Source: an uncultured Solirubrobacteraceae bacterium (GTDB lineage Bacteria; Actinomycetota; Thermoleophilia; Solirubrobacterales; Solirubrobacteraceae). From it: a stretch of 5,141 nt of DNA. A program made the translations under genes and the position numbers. The number at the start of each line of letters is the position of its first letter. Within the stretch, counting starts at the first letter, position 1. The notes beneath the pieces are model-generated. The model was not told the DNA's origin, ran no database searches, and worked only from the letters and a program-made list of their open reading frames with translations. The stretch covers positions 1-5,141 of the forward strand of contig CADCVT010000440.1 in assembly GCA_902806215.1 (NCBI GenBank), in the 5' to 3' direction. This document shows positions 1 to 5,141 of this stretch, in pieces.

Positions 1-1
1 C

Positions 2-265
2 ATCGACCTTCGCCTCGCGTCGGGCGAGCGCCGTCAAGCCGACCTCGACGGCGTCGACCTCGTCTTCCTCGACGGCGCGCACGACCAGGCCGCGACGACG
101 AACGCGTACGAGGCCTGGCGGCCGGCGCTCGCGCCGGGAGCGCTCGTCGCCTTCCATGACTACGGTGACCCGGCCTATCCGGGCGTGGCGCAGGCGGTGG
201 CGCGACTCGGGCTCTCCGGGACCGCCCGAGGGCGACTCTTCGTGCACCGGATTGCTCCCACGTAG
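2..265 (+). CDS. Class I SAM-dependent methyltransferase, C-terminal part (5' end outside the window)
   Basis: The frame is open from the left edge to a TAG at 263-265 and gives the last 87 residues. Seen: an acidic strand DLVFLDGAHD (fragment residues 19-28), then a helix and turn ending EAWRPALAPGALVAFHDYG (37-55), then PGVAQAV (60-66). This order (strand with D-G-x-H, 'L.PGG'-like turn, strand ending in HDY) is typical of the second half of Rossmann-fold methyltransferases of the Methyltransf_24 type, often found near glycan or natural-product genes. The SAM-binding glycine motif would lie upstream, outside the window, so the substrate cannot be named. The short tail after the HDY strand (about 35 residues) fits a C-terminus of this family. 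The next + strand gene starts 226 bp later, past a hairpin and a promoter-like site, so it is probably not in one operon with pyruvate kinase. The fold assignment is fairly sure; the exact function is unknown. Confidence 0.75.
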   Translation: MDLRLASGERRQADLDGVDLVFLDGAHDQAATTNAYEAWRPALAPGALVAFHDYGDPAYPGVAQAVARLGLSGTARGRLFVHRIAPT

Positions 266-270
266 AGGGA

Positions 271-288
271 GGTTCGGGAGCCCGAATC
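271..288 (+). terminator. Small hairpin just after the methyltransferase stop, possible terminator
   Basis: Bases 271-277 pair with 282-288 (7 bp including one G-T pair, loop GAGC), beginning 5 bp after the stop codon at 265. The core TTCGGG-AG-CCCGAA (273-286) is a perfect inverted repeat. No T run follows, so this is not a textbook intrinsic terminator; high-GC actinobacteria often use such hairpins. It could equally be a protein-binding palindrome. Confidence 0.35.
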
Positions 289-318
289 CGTGCGTTGTCC
301 AGATTCTGGATTTCTCGC

Positions 319-345
319 TCAAGTTCCGAAAGCGGCGGCCGATCA
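319..345 (+). promoter_or_regulatory. Sigma-28 (FliA/SigD-like) flagellar-type promoter candidate
   Basis: TCAAGTTC (319-326), exactly 11 bp, then GCCGATCA (338-345). The enterobacterial FliA consensus is TAAAGTTT-N11-GCCGATAA, so 13 of 16 positions match with ideal spacing. The Bacillus SigD form (TAAA-N15-GCCGATAT) also fits with TCAA-N15-GCCGAT. A start site would fall near 350-354, facing pyruvate kinase about 140 nt downstream. A 13-bp palindrome, TCCAGATTCTGGA (298-310), sits 8 bp upstream of the -35 element and could be an operator. No flagellar gene lies in the window, so use by a flagellar sigma factor is inference from the motif alone. Confidence 0.5.
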
Positions 346-407
346 CAGGGTCAAGCCTGGCTCGGTTCTCCCCCAAGGATTCCCAGCAGTTCAGGCGACC
401 GCTGCAA

Positions 408-442
408 GTGCGCCCCCTCGGACCTCGTCCGGGGGGGCGCAC
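408..442 (+). terminator. Strong 16-bp stem hairpin between the sigma-28-like site and pyk
   Basis: Bases 408-423 pair with 427-442 without a gap, 16 bp including one G-T pair, with a 3-nt loop (CTC). The stem is almost all G-C and so very stable. It ends 49 bp before the pyruvate kinase ATG and lies about 55 nt after the predicted sigma-28-like start site. No T run follows. It could terminate a short transcript begun near 352, end read-through from the methyltransferase gene, or form a structured pyk leader. The sequence cannot separate these. An in-frame GTG at 408 exists, but translation would run through the stem, so it is a poor start. Confidence 0.5.
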
Positions 443-477
443 CTGCATCTCGGCCCGTATCCGCCGACACCGACCCG

Positions 478-483
478 TATCGT
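478..483 (+). promoter_or_regulatory. TANNNT -10-like box ahead of pyk, possible leaderless promoter
   Basis: TATCGT fits the actinobacterial TANNNT -10 pattern and ends 8 bp before the ATG at 492, so transcription could begin at or next to the start codon. This would explain why no Shine-Dalgarno sequence is seen upstream of pyk. No -35 match is visible at the usual distance. The box overlaps the second copy of a direct repeat CCCGTATC (454-461 and 474-481, 20 bp apart), which might be an operator. Six-base matches arise easily by chance, so this is tentative. Confidence 0.3.
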
Positions 484-491
484 GCTGCCGA

Positions 492-1907
492 ATGCGCCGT
501 ACGAAGATCGTCGCGACCATCGGTCCTGCGTCCCACGACCCCGAGACCCTGGTCCGGATGATCGAGGCCGGCGTCGACGTCGCCCGGCTGAACTTCAGCC
601 ACGGCACGCACGAGCAGCACGCCGAGACGGCCGAGCGCGTGCGCTCCGCGGCCGGGCGCGCGGGCCGGCCCGTGGCGATCCTCCAGGACCTGCCCGGGCC
701 GAAGCTCCGGATCGGCAAGCTCAAGGACGGCGTCGTCGAGCTCAAGCCCGGCGATGTCGTCACGTTCACGTGCGGCGACGACAGCGACGACACGCTCGGC
801 GACGCCCGCAACATGACGATCTCGTGGGCGGGGCTCGCCGACGCGGTCAGCACCGGCGAGGTCCTCTACCTGGCCGACGGCGCCATCCGGCTGCGCACGA
901 ACGCCGTCCGCGCCGGCGAGCGCGAGGTCGACGCGCTCGTGGAGATCGGCGGCGCCGTCGCCTCGCGCCAGGGCGTCAACCTCCCCAACGAGACGACCGA
1001 GCTGCCCTCCGTGCCCGAGGAGGACTTCGAGCACCTGAGCGCGGGCATGCGCATGGGCGTCGACATGGTCGCGCTCAGCTTCGTGCGCACCCCCGAGGAC
1101 GTCCTGAGCGTCCGCGAGCGCACGCGCGTCCCGCTCATCGCGAAGTTCGAGAAGCCGCAGGCGATCGACCGCGCCGAGGAGATCATCCGCGCGAGCGACT
1201 GCATCATGGTCGCGCGCGGCGACCTCGGGATCGAGCTGCCGATCGAGCGCGTCCCGATCGTCCAGAAGAAGCTCCTGGCCATGGCCGGAGCGCACGCCCG
1301 GCCGGCGATCACCGCCACGCAGATGCTCGACTCGATGGTCACCTCGTCGCGCCCCACCCGCGCGGAGGTCGCCGACGTGGCCAACGCGATCCTCGACGGC
1401 ACCGACGCGGTCATGCTGTCGCAGGAGACGGCGGTGGGCCAGCACCCGATCGGCGCCGTCTCGATGATGGCCGCGATCGCGCGCGAGACCGAGAAGGAGC
1501 TCCCGCACGACCGCTGGATCGAGAGCCGCGTCAACCGCGACGCCCGCGACCCGTCCTACACGGTGGCCTACAACGCGTGCCGGGCGGCGCGCGAGCTCGG
1601 CCTGAAGGCCCTCGTCATCCCGACGCTGAGCGGCCGCAGCGTCCGCCTGGTCTCCGCGCACCGGCCCGACGTGCCGATCTACTGCCTCTCCCCCGGCCGC
1701 GAGACCGTCCGCCGGTGCCAGCTGATGTGGGGCGTCACCGGCGCTTCGATGAAGCGGTACGAGATCACCGAGGAGCTCATCGCGGAGTCCGCGAACCGCG
1801 CGCTCGAGCTCGGATGGGCCAAGCGCGGCGACCGGATCGGCATCACCGCCGGACTGCCGAGCGGCAGACCTGGCACAACGTCGCTCTTCCAGGTCCAGCA
1901 GCTGTAG
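492..1907 (+). CDS. pyk: Pyruvate kinase
   Basis: Pyruvate kinase transfers phosphate from phosphoenolpyruvate to ADP, giving pyruvate and ATP, the last step of glycolysis; it is cytosolic and usually tetrameric. The ATG at 492 gives 471 residues, the usual bacterial length, and places RRTKIVATIGPAS at the N-terminus as in the family; the frame is open further upstream but unlike the family there. Seen: ARLNFSHG (31-38; R32, N34, S36), DLPGPKLRIG (66-75) opening the B domain, the active-site segment LIAKFEKPQAI (215-225; K218, E220), MVARGDLGIELP (239-250; D244 as metal ligand), ATQMLDSM (275-282; T276), RPTRAEVADVANAILDGTDA (287-306), and a C-terminal domain with LSGRSVRLVSAHRP (379-392) and GDRIGITAGLP (446-456). 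All main catalytic residues are present. Oddities: K71 replaces the Glu of 'GPEIR', a mark of potassium-independent enzymes; KFE replaces KIE/KLE; SQETA replaces SGETA. No Shine-Dalgarno is seen. A DedA gene follows 24 bp after the stop and may be co-transcribed. Confidence 0.96.
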   Translation: MRRTKIVATIGPASHDPETLVRMIEAGVDVARLNFSHGTHEQHAETAERVRSAAGRAGRPVAILQDLPGPKLRIGKLKDGVVELKPGDVVTFTCGDDSDDTLGDARNMTISWAGLADAVSTGEVLYLADGAIRLRTNAVRAGEREVDALVEIGGAVASRQGVNLPNETTELPSVPEEDFEHLSAGMRMGVDMVALSFVRTPEDVLSVRERTRVPLIAKFEKPQAIDRAEEIIRASDCIMVARGDLGIELPIERVPIVQKKLLAMAGAHARPAITATQMLDSMVTSSRPTRAEVADVANAILDGTDAVMLSQETAVGQHPIGAVSMMAAIARETEKELPHDRWIESRVNRDARDPSYTVAYNACRAARELGLKALVIPTLSGRSVRLVSAHRPDVPIYCLSPGRETVRRCQLMWGVTGASMKRYEITEELIAESANRALELGWAKRGDRIGITAGLPSGRPGTTSLFQVQQL

Positions 1908-1931
1908 TCGCACCTGCCACCCTGAGCCGCC

Positions 1932-2588
1932 GTGTGGTTCGGAGCGGTTCTCGGAGTGTCCCTGTCGCAGATCCTGCGCGATCTCGGCTACGCCGGGCTC
2001 GCGCTGCTCATGCTCGGCGAGACGATCTTCCCGCCGATCCCCTCGGAGGCGATCCTCCCGCTCGCCGGCTACCTGGTCGAGCAGGGGGAGCTCGCGTACG
2101 TCAGCGTGCTCATCACGAGCACCGCGGGCTCGGTCGTCGGCGCGATGTTCCTCTACGAGATGGCCCGCCGCGGCGGACGGCCGTTCACCGACCGGTTCCT
2201 GCGCTTCGCCCGCCTCGACCCGGCCGAGCTCGACGACGCCGAGCAGTGGTTCACCAAGCGCGGCCCCTGGGTCGTCCTGTTCGGCCGCTGCGTCCCCTGC
2301 GTGCGCAGCCTCGTCTCGCTCCCCGCCGGGTTCCTGCGGATGCCGCGCTGGGAGTACCTGCTGTTCACGTTCATCGGGTCAGCGATCTGGAACACGGTCC
2401 TGGTCACGGTCGGGTACGTCCTCGGGACCGAGTGGGAGCGCGTCTCAGACCTCGTCGGCCCGGTGTCGAAGCCCCTGCTGGCCGTCGTGCTCGTCGCCTT
2501 CGCGGGCTGGCTGCTGTGGCACGGGCTGCGCGCACGGCGCCCCGACGAGCCTCAGGGCGTGAGCGACCCGCTGCGCGAGGAGCCGTAG
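1932..2588 (+). CDS. DedA family membrane protein (SNARE-associated / VTT domain)
   Basis: Integral inner-membrane protein of the DedA family, members of which are linked to flipping of polyprenyl-phosphate or phospholipid carriers, proton-motive-force maintenance and resistance to some antimicrobials. From the GTG at 1932 it has 218 residues, a normal length. Seen: hydrophobic N-terminal segment then LGETIFPPIPSEAILPLAGY (28-47) with the conserved acidic E30 and re-entrant-loop prolines; a hydrophobic stretch 57-76; an amphipathic region around 83-110; FGRCVPCVRSLVSLPAGFLR (117-136) with the conserved Gly-Arg and Pro-x-x-Arg; hydrophobic segments 143-165 and 181-197; and a charged cytoplasmic tail. 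The Cys pair C120/C123 sits in the conserved FGRxxPxxR motif. The start is uncertain: GTG at 1956 (residue 9) is an alternative, and neither has a good Shine-Dalgarno. It lies 24 bp after pyruvate kinase, likely in the same transcript. Its last 37 bp overlap the convergent kinase gene. Family sure, substrate unknown. Confidence 0.92.
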   Translation: MWFGAVLGVSLSQILRDLGYAGLALLMLGETIFPPIPSEAILPLAGYLVEQGELAYVSVLITSTAGSVVGAMFLYEMARRGGRPFTDRFLRFARLDPAELDDAEQWFTKRGPWVVLFGRCVPCVRSLVSLPAGFLRMPRWEYLLFTFIGSAIWNTVLVTVGYVLGTEWERVSDLVGPVSKPLLAVVLVAFAGWLLWHGLRARRPDEPQGVSDPLREEP

Positions 2589-3955
2589 AAGTCGGCCTCC
2601 TCGCGGCCGAGCTCGGTGACCGGCTCGTCGCCGTAGATCCACTCGCGCGCGATGCGGTGCCAGTTGTTCGAGGCGCGCAGCTGGCTCAGGACCGCGAGGG
2701 TGAGCGTCTCCAGGCGCCGGCCGAAGAGGTGGTCCGGCGGGACGCTCTCGTGGCGCATCTGGCCGTACCACTGCGAGCGCGGGTCGGACATGTCGATCAT
2801 CACCTGCGTCGCGACCTCGGGCGTGAGCTCGACCTCGTCGTCGACGGTGTACCACCACGTCAGGTCGCGGAACTGCGCGAGCAGCTTCTCCGGGTCGGCG
2901 CCCTTCGGGTCGCTGAGGAACCCCGCGCCGGCGAGCGCGGTGAGCAGCGCGGGGCCGTCCTCCTCGATGCCCGCGCGGCCGATGGCGAGCTCGGTGTCGG
3001 CGACCGACTGCGGGATCCGCTTGAACAGCCCGAAGTCGATGAACGCCATCCGCCCGTCGTCCATGAGCATCGAGTTGCCCGGATGCGGGTCACCCGAGAA
3101 CGCGCGGTGGCGGTACATCGACCCGTAGTAGAAGCGGTAGATGATCTCGCCGATGCGGTCGCGCTCGGCCTGCGGCAGCTGCTTGATCTCCTCGAAGCCG
3201 CGGCCCTCGACGAACTCGGTCACGACGACCTTCTCGTGCGAGAGCGACGTGATCACGTCGGGGATGTAGATGAACGGGTGGCCCTTGAACAGCCGGGCGA
3301 GCGACTTCTGGTTGGACGCTTCGAGCTCGTAGTCGAGCTCCTCGTGGATGCGCTCGCGGATCTCGTCGCCCATCGCCTTGACGTCGAGGCCGGGGAACAC
3401 CCGCTTGAGCAGCCGCATGATCACGCCGAGGTTCTGCATGTCCGCGCGGACCGCGGCGGCGACGCCGGGGTACTGCACCTTCACCGCGACGTGCCGGCCG
3501 TCGTCGAGCGTGGCCTTGTACACCTGGCCGATCGAGGCGGCCGCGATCGGCACCGGGTCGAACGTCGCGAAGACCTCGTCGAGCTTGTCGCCGTACTCGC
3601 CCTCGAGCACGCGCTTCATGTCCTTGAACGAGACCTTCGGGGCCGCGTCGCGCAGCTCGGCGAGCTTGGCCTGGAACTCCTCGCGGTAGGCCTCGGGCAC
3701 GAGCCCGACGTCGAGGAACGAGAGGACCTGGCCGATCTTCATCGCCGCGCCCTTCATCGTCCCGAGCACCGCGACGATCTGCTCGGCGGCCTCGATCTGG
3801 CGCTTCTCGAGCGCCGCGGTCGACGCGTCGTCGTCGCGCACCACGTTGGCCGCGCGCGTCCCGGCCTGCTTGGCCGCCTGCCCGGCCGCGAGGCGCCCGA
3901 TCGTGCTCAGGCGGCGGATGCGGGACGTCGGGATGGGGTCCTTCTCGCGTGCCAT
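2552..3955 (-). CDS. ABC1/UbiB (AarF/ADCK) family atypical kinase
   Basis: Protein-kinase-like enzyme of the ABC1/UbiB/ADCK family, which acts in isoprenoid-quinone and lipid homeostasis, probably through ATP hydrolysis rather than phosphorylation of proteins. The ATG at 3955 gives 467 residues. Seen, in order: the family-defining KIGQ motif (73-76) in the N-terminal extension; the Ala-rich nucleotide loop AAASIGQVYKA (138-148) in place of a Gly-rich loop; VAVKVQYPG with K159; ELDYELEASNQ (206-216); the catalytic loop GDPHPGN (288-294); and the metal-binding DFG at 307-309. All these active-site features are intact. No clear C-terminal membrane helix is seen, unlike Escherichia coli UbiB. Actinobacteria usually make menaquinone, so a ubiquinone role is unlikely and I give no ubiB symbol. 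The start lies 11 bp after the RTX gene stop, suggesting one transcript; no Shine-Dalgarno is visible. A TAGCCT box 8 nt before the ATG resembles a -10 element but contains the upstream stop codon. The 3' end overlaps the DedA gene. Confidence 0.93.
   Translation of the reverse strand: MAREKDPIPTSRIRRLSTIGRLAAGQAAKQAGTRAANVVRDDDASTAALEKRQIEAAEQIVAVLGTMKGAAMKIGQVLSFLDVGLVPEAYREEFQAKLAELRDAAPKVSFKDMKRVLEGEYGDKLDEVFATFDPVPIAAASIGQVYKATLDDGRHVAVKVQYPGVAAAVRADMQNLGVIMRLLKRVFPGLDVKAMGDEIRERIHEELDYELEASNQKSLARLFKGHPFIYIPDVITSLSHEKVVVTEFVEGRGFEEIKQLPQAERDRIGEIIYRFYYGSMYRHRAFSGDPHPGNSMLMDDGRMAFIDFGLFKRIPQSVADTELAIGRAGIEEDGPALLTALAGAGFLSDPKGADPEKLLAQFRDLTWWYTVDDEVELTPEVATQVMIDMSDPRSQWYGQMRHESVPPDHLFGRRLETLTLAVLSQLRASNNWHRIAREWIYGDEPVTELGREEADFYGSSRSGSLTP
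2574..2605. terminator. Hairpin at the convergent gene ends, possible two-way terminator
   Basis: CGCGAGGAG (2574-2582) pairs with CTCCTCGCG (2597-2605); three further pairs (2583-2585 with 2593-2595) continue the stem after a one-base bulge at 2596, leaving a 7-nt loop that holds the DedA stop codon (2586-2588). It lies exactly where the two convergent genes end, as a bidirectional terminator would. There is no T run on either strand, and the right arm is also kinase coding sequence, so chance in GC-rich coding DNA is possible. Confidence 0.4.
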
Positions 3956-3966
3956 GCGCGCGGAGG

Positions 3967-5141
3967 CTACCGGCGCGAGCGCGCCCGGGAGCGCAGCACG
4001 CGCTCGCACCTGACGGCACGGTCCTTCGAGTCCACGTACGCGGTGTCGCGCCCGGGGCCGCAGTCGACGTAGTCCGAGCCGCCGCCGCGGGCCGTCACGG
4101 TGTCCGCTCCGTCGCCTCCGAAGACGACGTCGGGCTCGAGCCCGCCGTTCAGCGCGTCGTCGCCGTCGCCGCCGTCGAGGAGGTCGGGCCCGCGGCCGCC
4201 CTCGAGCTCGTCGCGGCCGGGGCCTCCCAGCAGGCGGTCGGCGCCGAAGCGGCCGAACAGCCGGTCGGCGCCGTCGCCCGCGTCGAGGACGTCGTCGCCT
4301 CCGCGGCCCTCGAGGTCGTCGTCGCCGCCCAGCGCGGTGCAGGCGTCGGCGGACTCGGTGCCGAGCAGCGTCTCGTTGCCGTCGGTCCCCGGACCGGTGC
4401 AGGGCAGGTGCACGACGCCGGGCTCGTCGTAGACCTCCTCGCAGGCGGTGACGAGCTGCTCCTCGGCCGCGAAGTTCACGAACGCGATGTCTCGGCCCGG
4501 CCCGCAGTCCAGGCGGTCCGAGCCCGATCCGCCGCGCAGCACGTCGTCGCCGGGACCGCCGCGCAGGCGGTCGCCGCCGCGGGCCCCGTGCAGGACGTCG
4601 TCGCCGTCGCCGCCGTCGAGGTGGTCGTCGCCGAAGCGGTGCTCGACGAGGTCGTCGTCGCCAGGGCCGCCGCTCAGTGCGTCGTCGCCGTCGCCGCCGT
4701 CGAGCACGTCGTCGCCGGCCGCGCCGAAGACCCGGTCGTTGCCCGTGCCGCCGAGGAGGTGGTCGTCGCCCGCGCGGCCGTCGAGGAGGTCGTCGCCCGA
4801 CGCGCCGCTGATGAGGTCGCCGCCCTCGGTGCCGAAGAGGCGCTGCGGCCCGAACGCCCCGCGCTTGAGGTGGAGCACGGGGCCGAACCGCGGACGGCGC
4901 CACGTGAAGAGGGTGAACGCGGCCGGGCGTGGCTCGGCCTCGCCGACCCGCATCTCACCGGTGACGCGCAGCCGGCCGGCGGCCTCGAGCGCCGCGCGCG
5001 CGGCGTCGGGCAGGCCGATCGTCGTGCGGGCCAGGCCGTCGGCGCCCGCGGCCGCGGTGCGGGCCTCCAACGCGTGCTCGGGCGCGGGCGCGGTCCAAGC
5101 GCCCGCGCTGAGCCGGACCGTGGCCTCCTGCCCCGGCGGCG
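3967..5141 (-). CDS. RTX-type calcium-binding repeat protein, likely exported (N-terminus outside the window)
   Basis: The frame is open from the right edge to a TAG at 3967-3969, giving 390 residues; a TTG at 5068-5070 is in frame, but the frame continues upstream in similar style, so this is taken as a 5'-truncated gene. Numbering from that TTG codon: residues 1-65 resemble the end of an Ig-like beta-sandwich ('AALEAAGRLRVTGEMRV'). Next comes a first block of nonapeptide repeats of the GGxGxDxLx type (79-188), a cap DCGPGRDIAFVNF...C (188-210), a linker with C224 and C244, a second repeat block (about 233-336), a matching cap DCGPGRDTAYVDS...C (336-355) and a basic tail RSRARSRR. Such repeats form calcium-loaded beta-rolls and are typical of secreted or surface proteins. 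Six cysteines in three pairs suggest disulfides, fitting an extracellular site. The signal peptide and any enzyme domain would lie beyond the window. The kinase gene follows after 11 bp. Binding function is inferred from repeats; biological role unknown. Confidence 0.88.
   Translation of the reverse strand, partial: PPGQEATVRLSAGAWTAPAPEHALEARTAAAGADGLARTTIGLPDAARAALEAAGRLRVTGEMRVGEAEPRPAAFTLFTWRRPRFGPVLHLKRGAFGPQRLFGTEGGDLISGASGDDLLDGRAGDDHLLGGTGNDRVFGAAGDDVLDGGDGDDALSGGPGDDDLVEHRFGDDHLDGGDGDDVLHGARGGDRLRGGPGDDVLRGGSGSDRLDCGPGRDIAFVNFAAEEQLVTACEEVYDEPGVVHLPCTGPGTDGNETLLGTESADACTALGGDDDLEGRGGDDVLDAGDGADRLFGRFGADRLLGGPGRDELEGGRGPDLLDGGDGDDALNGGLEPDVVFGGDGADTVTARGGGSDYVDCGPGRDTAYVDSKDRAVRCERVLRSRARSRR
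4063..4374 (-). repeat. RTX repeat block 2 (27-nt imperfect tandem repeats)
   Basis: Encodes a second series of nine-residue units, including GRGGDDVLD, AGDGADRLF, GRFGADRLL, GGPGRDELE, GGRGPDLLD and GGDGDDALN. It is more degenerate than block 1: several units have A, R or P in place of the first Asp. It ends at the second DCGPGRD cap, so blocks 1 and 2 look like an old duplication of a whole repeat-plus-cap module. Confidence 0.82.
4507..4836 (-). repeat. RTX repeat block 1 (27-nt imperfect tandem repeats)
   Basis: Encodes about 12 degenerate copies of a nine-residue unit such as GGDGDDALS, GGPGDDDLV, GGDGDDVLH and GGPGDDVLR. The DNA shows recurring GTCGTCGCC-type words at about 27-bp steps. 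Most copies keep the two Asp that bind calcium; one unit (HRFGDDHLD) lacks the leading glycines. The block ends at the first DCGPGRD cap. Confidence 0.85.

Noticed and set aside
271..290. T-arm-like GGTTCGGG...CCCGAATCC suggesting a tRNA
   Set aside because: No acceptor, D or anticodon arms can be built around it; it is a simple inverted repeat.
343..400. Resemblance of CACAGGGTCAAGCC to the start of a cyclic-di-GMP (GEMM) riboswitch
   Set aside because: The second conserved ACGCAAAGCC-like strand and the paired helices are missing, and the match falls at the predicted transcription start, so it would be mostly untranscribed.
156..491. N-terminal extension of pyruvate kinase by 112 residues from the ATG at 156
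   Set aside because: This start lies inside the methyltransferase gene, the extension is unlike any pyruvate kinase, and it would include the hairpin and promoter-like sites.
351..1913. Long - strand open frame antisense to pyruvate kinase
   Set aside because: It is composed of Asp/Val/Arg/Ala-rich sequence mirroring the codon bias of the real gene, with no domain.
290..4072. A 1260-residue open frame on the + strand crossing pyruvate kinase, DedA and the antisense of the kinase gene
   Set aside because: It is very rich in Arg, Ala and Pro, has no recognisable domain, and runs out of frame or antisense to genes with clear motifs. It is an effect of high GC.
4063..4836. Periodic GTCGTCGCC words suggesting a CRISPR or satellite array
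   Set aside because: The period is 27 bp without spacers and is explained by nine-residue RTX repeats in the - strand protein.
3956..4903. Upstream extension of the kinase frame to a GTG at 4903
   Set aside because: The extra 316 residues are low-complexity Arg/Ala sequence and overlap the RTX gene in another frame; family similarity begins at the ATG at 3955.

Overview
The window is very GC-rich, with strong G/C preference at third codon positions, so long spurious open frames run through several strands. It looks like chromosomal DNA from a high-GC actinobacterium. The lineage Thermoleophilia/Solirubrobacterales is my best guess, from the surface protein whose RTX repeats end in Cys-containing 'DCGPGRD...C' modules; this is inference and was not tested by any search.

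Layout on the + strand: the 3' end of a class I SAM-dependent methyltransferase gene (2-265); a 226-bp non-coding gap (266-491); a complete pyruvate kinase gene (492-1907); and, 24 bp later, a DedA-family membrane protein gene (1932-2588). On the - strand, read from the right edge: a large secreted-type protein gene, open at the window edge, carrying two blocks of RTX calcium-binding repeats (5141 down to 3967), then, 11 bp later, an ABC1/UbiB-type atypical kinase gene (3955 down to 2552). The two gene pairs converge, and the DedA and kinase coding regions overlap tail to tail by 37 bp, with a hairpin at the junction.

The genes are ordinary families and do not form an obvious new system. The most unusual region is the gap ahead of pyruvate kinase. 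It holds a near-consensus sigma-28 (FliA, flagellar-type) promoter in the correct spacing, a 16-bp stem hairpin downstream of it, and a TANNNT -10-like box 8 nt before the pyruvate kinase ATG. This could be a motility-linked promoter for pyruvate kinase with a structured leader, or a separate short RNA of roughly 90 nt followed by a leaderless pyk promoter. The pyruvate kinase itself carries the Lys substitution associated with potassium-independent members of the family. No tRNA, rRNA, CRISPR array, insertion sequence or phage gene was seen.
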